A stretch of DNA of 64,000 bases from the NCBI GenBank assembly GCA_030141605.1, contig JAQGDQ010000168.1, positions 312,001 through 376,000 of the forward strand, given 5' to 3'. The notes below the pieces were generated by a model. It was not told the DNA's origin. It ran no database searches and was given only the letters and a program-made list of their open reading frames with translations. Source of the stretch: Tubiluchus corallicola. Lineage: Eukaryota > Priapulida > Priapulimorpha > Priapulimorphida > Tubiluchidae. This document shows positions 20,173 through 40,185 of this stretch, one piece after another; the stretch's first letter is position 1, and each line of letters begins with the position of its first letter. Made by a program: the position numbers and the translations under genes.

Positions 20173-23100
20173 CCAATATATGTGGCCGTCTAATATACCC
20201 CTTTAGAGGTTGTAGGGGTCCAGATTTCGAACATGTGTGTTCTCACTCTATGAGAATAACGATATCCATTATGGCGACCGAAGGGGTGTGTGTAAATATG
20301 ATCTAGGCGCGAATTTTATAAACCGAACATCATTATTGTGTAATCTATTCTGGAGAACTGCACCGCGGTAGTGAACTCTCGCATATGCCTGGGGGCGGGT
20401 ATTCCACAAATACACTAATATACATACTGTTTAAACTTGATAGATCATACTACCCAGTTATGGCGAAGCCAGGTATTTCACTACACTTTTGTAATATTTC
20501 AGTGGGCTTCTGGTAACATACTTGTTTCTGAAGGAAAAAGCAGCTGATCGTAGAATCACTTGCGGTACAATGCTATACTTTTACTTTCATCGTTTTTGGA
20601 GGTACACTGTACAAACATTTTATATTATAACATTATATTGGACTGAATTCGACTTGGTTCGAGAGTCAGAGTGTTGAATTATATGTGCTCTGTGTCAGTG
20701 TCAGTGCCCTGACAGCAAGGCATTTTTTAATCTCGCAGTGTGATGAGCCATCTTGAATTTGCTCTTTTGATAATGTAATTAATTTTTTAACTAATGAAAT
20801 CTAATGAAATTCTTAAATACACATGTCATCCAACAGGCACAAAATGGAACGCTAAAATAACACTATAACAAGTTTTTATTATCAGCACATAAACAAAAAG
20901 GGGAGAAAAATGCAAAAAACTAACGAAAATCACATCACTAAAATACTAAATCGAAGAGCACCTGTGTCAAAAATCAAAGCTATATTGACTTCTACACGCT
21001 TTTATACTGGCATACCGGGTCAGCTGGCTTCTTACACCACGTGCAGGCCCATTAAACATCTCGATCTGCACGGATGGGGTGATTCGCTGCTAACCTGGAA
21101 GAAGGGCATGCAGAGGATTGCTGCAACAACATGAAAGAATGCGCAACTTATAGTTACAAATTTCCTTGTTTTGGATTTTGAATGTTTTTCAATAATTTTA
21201 ATTGTTGAAACACGTCATTATTAAAACTAATGTATCACTGCAAATAAATTGGTAGCTTTACGATAAGCCAAGCAATGGCATGAAGAATGGTTATAAAATT
21301 CTCTGTATAAGCGTAAATTCCACATTGGCACAAATCCCAACTTTTGCCAGTTTAGCATGAAAATAGTAATTGAATCGCTCCTTCCCTAAGATATGCGATA
21401 TTAAAATAGCATCAACATACGCGCTGATTATTTATCCAGGAAGAAACTATGCCAGGGTGATCAAAAGCTTCTGCAACCTACTTCTCACACCTAACGCAAC
21501 AATGCCTTGTTTCAACTAAAACACGGACATTTTTACTATCTTGGTCAAGCAGTAATGCTTTATGCCATTACCAGCTAAACATTAGCAGCAATAATTGCAT
21601 TAAATTGAGTGTAATTTAAAAATTGCTTCAGGTATATACAAGCAATGCACTTATGTCAGTTTTGTTTTAGGTTAACTCCAGTATACATGTTATGTTTATG
21701 GTTCTTCACTTGTTTTTATCCATTTCTTGGAGAAGGCGCCCTGTGGTTACCTGAATTAATTGGTATCGATATTTGCAAAGACAATTGGTGGAAAAACCTC
21801 TTCTATGTTGGTAACTTATGGGATACAGATGAATACCCATTGGTAAAAATCAGGAGAGCATGCACTTTTTCCTGTATTCCTAGTTTAATTGTCTCACGGA
21901 TGTGTGTGTGTGCTTGCGCATGTGTGCGGTGTTGTTGCTGAAGTTGTTTTACTTTTGCAGAAAGAAACAAAGCATTCATTTTTCTTTATTTTATGGAGAA
22001 TTTTCCGCTATTGACAGCGTATTCTCAATGTAATTGACAATTAGTATCCTAAAAATAAACAAGCAACACTGTTAAAAAATCTCAAATGAACAGGCCAATG
22101 AAATAACGCATTATAATTATGACTAATAGCTAGAGTATGCGTGCGACTACTGTAACCAAATTAACTTTAAACCTTTTTATGGAAAGGTCAAGTCTTCTGG
22201 AAAGTTAAGCTTATTTCGATGTTTGCGAAAAATGTTAGACGGGTTTAGTAATAAAAGTATGATAAGCGTCTCCTATAACTAGTAAAATCACTTTAAAGTC
22301 ATTTGTTATATTTTTCTAAGTTCATCCAGGACAGTTCAGTACAAAATATAACAAAATATAACTCTTTGTAATATAAAACACTTAAAAGCCGTTTCAGTTT
22401 TTATCACCCAATCGTAAATATATTTCGTTTTTTCAGTGTTTTGGGCATGCGTGGTATTTAATGAATGACATGCAAATGTACTGGATTTCTCCATTGATAT
22501 TAATACCGCTTCTTTTTGAGTAAGACCTTTTTCTTTATTTTGTTTGACCTCAAAAATGTTAGAACTCAGAATAATTATTTCAGGTAATTAGAACAGAAGA
22601 ATTTAAAGGACAAGAAAACCATTAACGTACATAACGAAATTCGTCTTGTAAATGCATATCACCTATATACTGTGTTATCTTGTCAATATATTTTTGGCGA
22701 ACCAGTGACGTCTTTTGGTCCAAGTGGGATAGTGAAACAGTGACGTTTTGCCTGCTGGCACGAACATTTCAAATTCTAAAGAATTTTCTTTTTCAGTTGC
22801 TTATGTCTTTCAAACAGGTCGGTGTAATGCTAAGTAATGTAACTTTTTATGCAAAGTTTTTGAGACATACTTTAAAATTGCTGTTTCTTCCCATTTGAGA
22901 AATGGACTAAATTGTTATATCTCCAGCTTTGGAACGTATTTCGCCGAGTTCACATGCTCCTCACAAGGCAAAATTTAATTAAAGTATCAAAGCAAGTGTA
23001 TAACAAAATTTAAGGTCGAAATGCTATAGATTATAAGAGAAAAAGCATACTACTTAAATAGAATTAGTGTAGCAAAAACTTCAAAACTTTTATTATTTGC

Positions 23101-24582
23101 GACTTTTGAAAAGATTTTTCAATTTAAGTGATGATTTAAGTATTCATCTGAATCAAACTACAATAAAAAAAGCAGACACGCAACAATATAACAAAAGATT
23201 ACCATTTGCGTTAAACTAAGAATGGGATTACATTAATAACCGGTATTTTTTGGAAATGTATGTAAATTTAAGTTTTAAACTTATTAATGACATCGGCACA
23301 CGTTAATTTAACACAGTAGCCAAAAAGTTTAAATTTCGATTAATGTTATTCTAGCTTCACTTGTATAATTCTGGTGTAGTATTTTCTCTGTTGTTGGTAA
23401 ATTTAAGGCTTAAAGTATCCAATGAATTTTAATAGTTATGTTGTAATTCCGTAACTGTAACTGTAGTTCTGCAACTGTTTGTAGTTCCATTTTAGACCTT
23501 AGCTAACCATTTGTTAGTTTTCTGTTTTATGCTGCATGTAGTATTAAGGAAGAGCATAAGCAAGCAACCTGCATGATCTACATTTCACTCGCACAATTAT
23601 GTCAATTCTTGTATTCATTTGATATATGAGTTGAACAACTGAGTCTGCTGAAAAGTCGTAAACAACGACAAAAAGGTACAAGAGGGTCTCACTGTTCCAT
23701 TGGAGAAGCTACTTCTTTTGAAATCTACTGTCTCCTGACTACAAATTGTAGTGTGCTTGTGCTTGCTTTGTCTCGTATAACTGTTTATTCAGAAAAATTA
23801 CAACCTGTATAGAAAATAGCCACATTTCATAATCTCTAAACTGCGTTTCTGTATGCTAGATTAGCTCTTTTCTGGCCAAACCTGTAAATAATATTTTCTT
23901 AATTAAGCTACGACGTTAAAGATCTTTAACATTAGTAAAACGTTAATAATAAATTAATAAATTCTTAGCTTTTCGCTGTTAATATTCATCTATCTCTTGT
24001 TCACAATTGTCAAATTTTCTAGTTTGGGATGCATCACAACACCATTACAGTTTGCTGCATTTCTAGTATCAGAGGGATGACTGAATTGTTTTTGAATGCT
24101 GTTTAAATAGCAAATTATTATTATTATTTTTAGTTGGTTGTACGTTGGAATTGGTGGGATAATTCTTCTCATAGTCACTCACATTGCTTCAACTATTGCA
24201 ATTGATCTAAAGAATGATTTCGCTCCGTAAGTGATTCAGTTTATTATAAATGCATTGTTTTGCTCTCTTGTCAACTAACCTCAGCCTCTCAGGTAGTTTT
24301 TATCAATTCTAAATTACAGTAGATTTCTTAGTTCCTCGTGAACATTGAGGACCTGTGAAGTCCGCAATGTTTGCCAGACAAGAAGATATTTTTCTTTATC
24401 TCTGCAGAAACACGTGATTTCAATACGCTTTTGAAAGTGGTCTTACATCATAAGTCCTTTGCAATTAACAATTAGCATCTGCGTCAATTGTACGATGATA
24501 TGTCAGAGAAACGTGTTTTATGTGGCGTTCAAAAAAAAACCAAAATATATTCTTGTGTGACACCCACATCCACATCCACACA

Positions 24583-24621
<39 letters not shown>

Positions 24622-26930
24622 CACACACACACACACACGCACCAATATTAGGCTACCTAAAATATAGCAGTGTGTTTTTATTATAGATTCCAAAGTGACT
24701 GGTCAATTTATGTGAAGCCATGGTGCAGAATTGGAGTGTATGCTATAGGAATGGGACTTGGATACATTCTATATAAAACAAAACTAAAAGTCAAACTCCG
24801 AAAGGTTTTAATTTCTCTGTGAATTAAATAGTTAAACATGAAAAGTATATTAGTAAAGTAGCAGTTATAATAATCCATGCAGATACACAAATATGCAAAG
24901 TATTTTAAGCGAACACAGTAGCTGTTGAATCTAATTGAATCTAAGTGGTGTTCAGGGTAAAACGTTATCATCCGATTTCTGTCAACTATATTTTGTCCAT
25001 TAAGCGATGGTAATTATCGAGGGCCTAACATTATCATGCTGCCAGTATATGCTGAGATCTGGCATAAAAATGTTAATTTATCTAGTGGCAAGTTGCATGT
25101 GGCTGGATTATGGCTGGATTTTTGTGCTTGGCTCCATTATTCGCGTCATATCCTTACAATCAAGATCTCCTAAATGGCATCGAGCAACCTTGGTCTCCAG
25201 CAAAGGGAGTGTTTTACGATTCCTGCTCCAGAATATCTTGGGGTGTTGGCGTGGCCATCATCATCTTTATCTGCATCAATGGCTATGGAGGTGATACAAA
25301 TTTATTATGTGTTATCATTTAGCATATTTTATTATTCTCTCAAAGTACACTATGAGTAGTATAGCTTCAGAAAACGGTAGAAATAACTCAAAAATAGCAA
25401 TAGCAACCAAAACTGTATGCGTTTGCGACACGTTACATGACCTCCAACACATGTAAATCGACGAGCTTCCTGTTACCGTTGTTGCACATGTACTGGGTAT
25501 TTTTGTTTATCTTTTCAAATACTTTTAGTAAACAATGTGGACTTGTAAACAGTATGTAGTAGTACAATACTGAAAATTTTTGCCCTAGACAACAAAGAAA
25601 CAACCCATTTAATTCTGTTGTCATAAATGTGCTTTTTTGTTTCGTATTAGGTACAATGTAATCGTTTATACAATGTTGCTGCTTTATATATTTGCAGGGC
25701 TGTTAGAATGAAAATTTTCGGTAGCAACCGGTAGTAACACTCGAAACCTGCCAAATGTTTTGTGACATTTCCACTACAGCTCAGTATTACACAAAATATA
25801 CAAAATCAGTATTGTAATAAAAATACAGTACACAAAAGGTTCATATCGTAATGCTCACAGCTCTGTTGAGTTAATCGTCAGAAAGAAGGCGCTTAATACG
25901 TTTGTTTCCTGTTTGTCTCGCTGTTATGTCAACAATTAGGTGCTTCATTAACATAAGAGAATTATATTTACAGTACTTCTTACAATAACAGTAAAAATGG
26001 TTATCATTGTTGCCCTATCTCAGGCTGTCAACATAGAAAAGTTACAGTAGAATATGTACATTTTAGAATTCTTGCACCGTGTTTTATACTGCCACAGTGC
26101 ACACCAATTTTAGCATGAGCATTCCAAGGGTTTCTGGTTTTTAGGACAGCTAATATCCTTGATTTCTTTGTATTTCAATTTGCGATCTTTTTTCCCTTCA
26201 ACGCTTTTATTTAGATTACGAATTTTTACGATACGTTTGCCCAAAATTTAGGTTTGATGTAACAGTTACTGTTACTGAAGTCTCTTAGGCCCTCTTCTTA
26301 AGCAATTTTGGAGTTAAATGAGGTCAAAGTCAGCAAGTATCATTTAATTGAAATTAAATTAGAGAGAAGAAAGAGATACTATGGTCCATAGGATGTGCTT
26401 TACACAAACGAGCAAAAGAACAAACAAGTTAACGAACAAGCAAACACAAACTAAACATTAGGTGAGTGAATGAACAATTAACAACATCACTAATTTTATT
26501 TTGACAGGTATAGTGAATACGATGCTGTCATGGAAAGCTCTCATTCCTTTAGCACGATTATCATACTGCGCATATTTAATCCATCCAACAATCCAAGGAG
26601 CATTTTACCAAAGCAGACATCGGCCAGTCTATTATGATCATTCATCTATGGTAATAACTTTTTTGTCTTATCTGAAACACATGATATTAAATTAGTTTTC
26701 TCAACGAGATCCCCGGCAAAAAAGTCATAGGAGATTGTGCGTCACAAACTAGAGTGGTTCCTAGTAAAATTGCCTTTGCTTTATATTGGCTTTTTTTATT
26801 ATTTTTTCAGGTGATGTACTTTTTCGCATCTATGGTCATGAGCTTTATGGTTTCAGTTGTTATTTCACTTGCATTTGAATCACCCATGATTGCACTAGAA
26901 AAATTCGTACTTGGGAAAAGTAAAAAGTGA
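12767..26930 (+). CDS. NRF-6-like membrane acyltransferase, copy 2 (complete, 15 exons)
   Basis: Coding exons are 12767-13115, 13447-13610, 14418-14550, 17568-17652, 17957-18384, 18504-18671, 19393-19486, 20503-20601, 21671-21842, 22437-22519, 24134-24226, 24687-24804, 25086-25290, 26508-26650 and 26811-26930 (TGA 26928-26930). They sum to 2454 bases, 817 residues, with every phase consistent. Residues 1-25 look like a signal peptide. Residues about 45-244 form the Cys-containing NRF domain (VEACWRSL, GSLTWIGSHEVC, HGICIPDTCSE). A transmembrane helix at about 244-264 precedes a long Ser/Thr/Lys-rich loop to about 387. The rest is a multi-pass acyltransferase-3 domain with VILGHTY and HAWYLMNDMQMYWISPL. 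In C. elegans, NRF-6 is needed for uptake or transport of small lipophilic compounds and yolk; that role is family knowledge, not shown here. Downstream half of a tandem duplication with the gene at 123-7494. Confidence 0.95.
13694..13972. mobile_element. Terminal-inverted-repeat element carrying a hammerhead-like motif
   Basis: About 280 bases flanked by inverted arms of about 45 bases. The left arm contains ACAACTTTGTTAAAATTTTC and CATAGTCAAAAATCACG. The right arm contains CGTGATTTTTAACTATGTG and TTTTAATAAAGTTGTG. It lies in the second intron of NRF-6-like copy 2. No protein is encoded. The hammerhead-like motif next to the left arm suggests a Penelope-like or other ribozyme-bearing retroelement remnant rather than a simple MITE. 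No clear target duplication was seen. Confidence 0.55.
13737..13775 (-). ncRNA. Hammerhead-ribozyme-like motif (minus strand)
   Basis: On the minus strand the sequence reads CTGATGA (13773-13767), a helix of GACAG and CTGTC closing a seven-base loop (13765-13749), then GAAA (13748-13745), then ACGT-TTG-ACGT, which can form stem III. This is the order of the type I hammerhead core with a short stem III, as reported for Penelope-like elements. Departures are one unpaired base between CTGATGA and stem II, a G at the expected cleavage position, and no obvious stem I. It is therefore probably a decayed copy. Confidence 0.45.
14222..14305 (+). repeat. Polypyrimidine (CTTT)n-like tract
   Basis: Degenerate CTTT/CCTT repeat on the plus strand, about 110 bases upstream of the third coding exon of NRF-6-like copy 2. 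Low complexity, no coding content. Confidence 0.85.
14505..14695 (+). repeat. Tandem duplication of an exon end with its splice donor
   Basis: The last part of coding exon 3 (14418-14550) and the first bases of its intron recur about 115 bases downstream. GTTCAGAAGTGG, TGGATTTTTGCCTGGTCATG and the donor GTAATTATGAACAAAACTTC are present both near 14510-14575 and near 14627-14685. The second copy lacks the upstream half of the exon. The phase-consistent gene model uses the first copy. Confidence 0.85.
15849..17110. repeat. Repeat-rich segment in intron 3 of copy 2
   Basis: A stretch of about 65 bases at 15849-15914 recurs in direct orientation at 16718-16782 (both contain CTGATTTTTG and CTGTTGATAACTAAAAG). 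Sequence at about 16050-16110 resembles the reverse complement of about 17050-17100 (TTTTCCGTGAA and a nearby TTTTCCTA-type block). Between them lie a purine-rich tract (16787-16960) and the 5S-like fragment. The arrangement looks like several inserted or rearranged repeat units; no coding exon is supported. Confidence 0.5.
16310..16395 (+). ncRNA. 5S rRNA-like fragment (pseudogene or 5S-derived SINE)
   Basis: GAAGTTAAGCAACGCCAAGC at 16316 and CGGGAGACCGCTTAGGAATA at 16352 match the internal control region of eukaryotic 5S rRNA in the right order, with GCCTGG between them. The 5' third is poorly recognisable and no run of T ends it, so a functional gene is unlikely. It lies inside an intron of NRF-6-like copy 2. 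Confidence 0.65.
19141..19181 (+). ncRNA. Hammerhead-ribozyme-like motif (plus strand)
   Basis: CTGAGAA (19142-19148) is followed by GCC (19150-19152) that can pair with GGC (19161-19163), then GAAA (19164-19167), then CGTAT-A-ATACG, a five-pair stem III, and a GTC triplet ending at 19180. GTC is the canonical cleavage triplet. The conserved G8 is replaced by A and stem I is not evident, so activity is doubtful. It lies in the intron after exon 18504-18671. Confidence 0.4.
20082..20182. repeat. (AT)n microsatellite inside a palindrome
   Basis: About 75 bases of pure AT (from about 20094 to 20168), flanked by ATTGGGACT on the left and AGTCCCAAT on the right. The arms are perfect reverse complements, so the whole segment could fold as one hairpin or cruciform. 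It lies in an intron of NRF-6-like copy 2. Confidence 0.9.
23735..24112. repeat. Insertion in a copy 2 intron, absent from copy 1
   Basis: Introns 3656-4852 and 22520-24133 align over most of their length. They share GAAATCTACTGT, after which copy 1 runs within about 25 bases to its acceptor while copy 2 carries about 380 extra bases. The extra DNA is AT-rich and has no coding potential or clear termini. It is either an insertion in copy 2 or a deletion in copy 1. Confidence 0.6.
24565..24642. repeat. (AC)n microsatellite
   Basis: Interrupted CA repeat just upstream of exon 24687-24804 of NRF-6-like copy 2, about 45 bases from its acceptor. Copy 1 has only a short ACACATATATAT remnant at the same place, so the expansion is specific to copy 2. 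Confidence 0.95.
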
Positions 26931-27078
26931 AACACATGGTTTTAAGAAAATGGGTTAACTTTGCGAACTCATTCTTGACATACAAATACAAACAGATCAT
27001 GATCTTGTCTGTGATGATCATACAAAATACGTGTTTGAAATGCCAACAAAAATTCTTTTTGGAACAAAATAATTTACG

Positions 27079-27084
27079 AATAAA
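27079..27084 (+). terminator. Polyadenylation signal of NRF-6-like copy 2
   Basis: AATAAA about 150 bases after the TGA at 26928-26930, in AT-rich sequence. First such hexamer on the plus strand after the stop. Confidence 0.5.
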
Positions 27085-27888
27085 AAGTATTTTTAAATAT
27101 TATATTATTTCATTTTATTTTATTATAATTATATTGTTTGAGATATCATACAAATTTACTTACATCTTTGATATCATATATTTCACTTAGAAGAAACTGC
27201 AATACGTAGTGCACAATTCAGTTCACACTCTAATAATTTGAAATTGACAATTCTAATTCTGCCACTAGATGTCACCACAAACGCGTAAAGTTTTAAGCTA
27301 GAAACCCAATGTTGACCGTGGTAATTCCATTAATTATTCAAATAACAAATTAGATCAAACATTTTAATTTATTTAGTTGACAGACGATATCTATACATCA
27401 CATTTCGCGTATCAGCCACACATTATTGATTTTTGCTTTTACATAAACAGGCGACATAAATTATACTTTTTCTGAAACGATATTGTATGGAAAACAGCTC
27501 TTGGTAACGCATTATGACTTTATGAGTACATTACTTGACACAATAACAAGTTTGTTTATTTGTATCAAATCTTTAACCCGGCGTCTTTATCACTTTTTAT
27601 ACACTTCGTCGTTTCCATGACAAAAATCAGTTTCAGTATTTCAAGATGTTTACACGCAGAAAAAGCTAAGAAGACTAAAACTACTTAGAAGTCTTGCGCA
27701 TCCCTCGTTTGTTTTCTAAATTCCTCATCATCTGGGTTTACTGCACAATTGTTACTGTTATTGGGTGGCCGCACTTTGTTGTATCTAGAAAAGTAAAATT
27801 TAGATTAACAGATGTTAAGTTCTTATACCCCAATAAATATCCCGACAATATATATCACTATATTAACACCTTGCAAGTTGCAAGATCT

Positions 27889-27968
<80 letters not shown>

Positions 27969-28142
27969 AACAAAAAGTAATTGCTGAAACACATCGCTGT
28001 TACTGGAAAAAAATTACCTAGCACTACTCAGATTGGTAAAACATTGCACCTTGTTCGACTAACAGTCCTGTCGAATGGTAAAGAAGAACATAAATTGGCA
28101 ATAAATTAACTACCAAACTACCAAGCAGAAATATCAGTGACG
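27085..28142. other. Intergenic region between convergent genes
   Basis: Separates the 3' end of NRF-6-like copy 2 from the 3' end of the minus-strand isthmin gene. It holds a pure (TC)n run at about 27888-27965 and otherwise unremarkable AT-rich DNA. The nearest AATAAA on the minus strand below the isthmin stop that I saw is at about 27555-27560, so the isthmin 3' UTR may be several hundred bases long. Confidence 0.6.
27888..27965. repeat. (TC)n microsatellite
   Basis: About 78 bases of uninterrupted TC repeat between the convergent NRF-6-like copy 2 and isthmin genes. Confidence 0.98.
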
Positions 28143-36318
<8,176 letters not shown>

Positions 36319-39300
36319 CTGACAAAAAAAACAAAAATTTAGAAAAAAAAACAAAAATGATTTAGGCATGTACATATTCAGCAAGTGTCATTGTTGGTTG
36401 CTACGATTGTTGCTTTAACTAGTCCACGACGACGATGGCGAATTTTAGTTGCAGTTGGAATTTTATTTGAACGCATCGCTTTCAAGATTTAAAAAAACCA
36501 TTTAAACGAGATTCTCTAAAAATGTACCCCAAGAATCTGGTGCTAAATTAACTTGTCTGGCGTAAGAAGCCAGCTGTCTAACTAGAGGAAGATATATGAT
36601 TTTCTGCATTTGCCAGTGCCATTAAAATCAGAGCAGTCGGGTAAGTTCTGTAAATGCCGCCTTTAAGTAGAAATGCAGCATTATAGTAAATATGTCAGAT
36701 AAAAGGCACCCGCTCAGTACGCCTTGTAGTTGTTGTTAAAGTGGAAAGAGCATAAACAAACTATTGGATTGTGTACGGAAGAAATACTAGCTGGCGGAAG
36801 CGGTCAGCAGGGAATGTTTGGAGAAAATCGTGAAATTCTACGTATTATAAGACCTTTATAATACAATGACAACAATAACAGCGTTATTTTCAGACAATGT
36901 TCAGGATAACGCCTACGATATGAAAATACATGTACCAATTTCCAAGGTGGTCTCGTTTATATTATCCGCACTTTATACGTCGAACTGCAATGTGTTTGTT
37001 GCCAATTTTTACTTTTTTTAAGATTAAACCTGATACACATTGAGCAGGTAGGATCAACATTCTCTTTTTACATTCCCATATTTACGAAGATAACTTTATA
37101 TACGTAATATTCTTAGCATTGTCTGCTACAGTTTTGTCACAAAACTGTTACATGAGTGTGTCATAATGAGTGCGTTTTATTACATGACAATGTAATATCT
37201 GCTTCATATCTGCATCAAAAAATTAAGTGGATGGTGCGTTTGTATACTTTGTACCAAGTTTCGTGTCGCTGTAAAAACGCTTGATTTCTTCTTTAATCAT
37301 CACAAACCAAATTCACTACTAGTGAAGTGACACATGGCACTGCATGGCGTAACTACTTTCTAGTATTTATTGACGCAGCGCAACCATCAAAGTCTTCCGT
37401 ACCGCTCTTCCTAACATTAATCCGCCGATCAGAATCATATTTATTTACTGATAAAATTAAATACATGGAAACCGCCAAGCGATGATTGGGAAAACCAGGT
37501 TAGGGCAATAGCTAATTAACCTTCAGTTGTTGGTGCTAGCTAGTCGCAAGGAGCATGTCTCTTAGTTTGATATGATTAAAGAACGGTTTGGTGTGTGTTT
37601 GATACGACTGGTATTGTCGTTGGCTTGTTGTCGTTGTTGTTGTTGTGTTGCCGTTGCCTTAGTCGTCAATTTGTTCATGTTTTGACCTTCATCAAATCAA
37701 GCGTCGTGCTGGAGTGTAAGTTCAATGGATTGTCAATTTTTACAGTTTTCTGGCTACGTTGCAAAACCTAAAAAGAAAATTTACATTGACACTGAAATTA
37801 CAAAAAACAGAGCGTTCTGTTAACACGCACGCATAATAAACATGCTATGACAATGCAGAAGAGACGATATACTTGAAAAATCAAATCACTAAAATAATAA
37901 CCAGAATAATCGCTAAAATAAAAATGCATTTCAAGACAAGCTCGAATAATTTGGTCATTCCGGGACTGCGTAGACCAGCATCACGCTGCGTGGTCGTACT
38001 CTGCCGTAAGTACCATGATAAATGGAACATCATTAAATAAGTTAAGTGGTCCCCGTAGCCTGTCTGCCAGACTTTTTTGAAAATGAAGATTCGTAATTAA
38101 TCGTCCACCTCAGGGCAACAATGTAAAATAGAATATATATTCTTGCATGTTTTGTTCACTTGACTACTTAGTGAACGGTTATCCAAACACCAACGTTCCT
38201 ATAAAAGTCATTAGACCTCAGTGGTTGTATAAAAAACCTCATTAACATATAAAATAATAACTACAGGGAGTAATATCAACGTAAAAGAGTTAAAACTCAT
38301 AATAAAGTCGTCGGGAACAACTTCACCTCCCCCTCCCATGTCTCTCCCGGTCCCGTACATTTTTGTATTTGTCAGGCTATTGCCCTGCAAATTGATTACT
38401 GTAGACAAGCTTTACCATAGGAATCGGTTGCCATGGGAATCAGCCGCTGTTGCTATGAACTCTCGTGGTCGTTGGCATGGTGACCTGTTACTATAGTGAC
38501 CCGTTACTACGATGATACCCAATACTAAATTTGACTTATTGTTGCTGAGTGTTACGACTCGTCGACTATTAACTAACTAAATCGCCCAATAAAGAGCAAT
38601 TTTGATAAATGTTAATAAATTTATATTTTTAAAATTAATTTTTCAATTTTAGATTTTGTTTTATATTCCGCGTATTAAGATAAAATCGATGAAAAAATGA
38701 AAAAACGTCAATGAATTTCATGAAGGTCGTTTTTATATCATTTCGTTTAAGAATGACGTGCAGACTAAATGAGTAACTGTCACTTCACTACGACTGCTAG
38801 GATAACAACTGACAAACCTAATCTAACAAGACAATGGTATAGTAAACCACCATGGCCAGAAACTCTTGCAGAACTTTTAAACGGGTACCCGAGCCAAGTA
38901 ACACTAAACGTCTTGCGATTTTAAATAGGTTAAAAAAGCTAATTACACAAAAATAGCCATAGCTAAGAATTCAATTTAACACGCAGACGACCTCTAAGCT
39001 ATTGTGTTGGTATGCGTTTTGTTCAAAGAAAAACAAATTCACTTAAGCTAGTGGCTGCTATTAATAGTGCGGAGTTTGTTGTACAGCAGTTTGTGGTCAA
39101 CCTCTGTTTAATTTTCCACGTCTATTCGTTCCAGCCTTTTACGGAAATTTGAAACACTCATTAACCGATTATGTATTGAAAACTGTAGGCGGTATTAGCG
39201 CCGATCGATAAAAACAGTGGTTAAAAAACGTACAGGGCAGGTTTCAAAAAAATATTCAAGTGAACGCACAGGAATAACTTGCTGCTGTTGTGGGCATATG

Positions 39301-39935
39301 TGTTATGTGTTGGACAATTATTAATAATTCGTTGGTTTAATATACCCTCCCTAGAAATACCTAAATATGGTCAAAGAGTATGATTTCTTTTAATCAGAAA
39401 ATAATTTTCGTACAACGTTTTGATTCTTTCAGAAAGTTTCTCATTCATGAGTATGTTTTGAAAGCAGGCGTATGTTCTTAATATAAACCGGTGGTGCTTC
39501 TTGTGAAAATTTTCGCAGCAAGGATTAGGCCTACACGAAAGTGTACAAAAATTTATGTTCACGTTAACTTGCTATATAACTTTTTAAAAAAATAGCGCAG
39601 ACTTTATGCAAATCTTAGGACGGGTATTTTACCTGAAATATGCAGCCATAACAAACAAGAAAAAGTTGACTTTACTGTTTTATTTTTTAAATATTTAGGT
39701 GTCTCGGTATTTGGCATTTTAAATTCTACAGATATTTGTCTGAGTTTTTTTACAGATAATGACGGTATACTTAATATAAAATTGTCATTGCTGTCACGTT
39801 TTCGTAAAGCCCACCTATTTTTTTCTAATTTAACATGTATAAGTTAATATTGCAATTAAAATTTATTATACCGGATTCTAACTATGATAATTACTGAAAA
39901 TCCAGAGTGACAGTGAATTTCGTTAGTAGACCTAC
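36319..39935. other. Presumed first intron of isthmin
   Basis: About 3.6 kb of AT-rich DNA upstream of the acceptor of exon 36318-35520, a long T-rich tract ending in TTGTCAG on the minus strand. No conserved coding exon was found inside it. If the tentative first exon is wrong, the true signal-peptide exon may be elsewhere here or further right. Confidence 0.45.
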
Positions 39936-40085
39936 GTCGGAACACATTTCGTTAGAACACATATCTACAGGACACTGTGACTCCAGTAAAAACATAATTA
40001 TGACGAAATTATGTAATAACAATGCACTGCTAATAGTAATACCCCACATGTAAATAAATGCCCTAACGTCTCCTTTTGTATTCAT
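39936..40085 (-). CDS. ISM: Tentative first coding exon of isthmin (signal peptide)
   Basis: On the minus strand an ATG at 40085 opens 50 codons ending at GAC, directly followed by a donor-like GTAGGT (39935-39930). The encoded peptide has a hydrophobic core (FIYMWGITISSALLLH and FVIIMFLL) fitting a signal sequence. Its length leaves phase 0, as exon 36318-35520 needs. In-frame ATGs also lie at 40094 and 40113. Support is positional only; isthmin N-termini are poorly conserved. Confidence 0.35.
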
Positions 40086-40185
40086 GGTATTCATGGACAC
40101 ATCTGCAGGTGCCATCCTCAAATAGCAGTGTTTTTCCATGATAAGTAGTGTCCTTGTGCTGAAACATCTGGTGCAGTGTGGCAAC

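Noticed and set aside
27694-28021. Open frames ending in Ser-Leu runs
   Set aside because: They are produced by the (TC)n microsatellite between the convergent genes.
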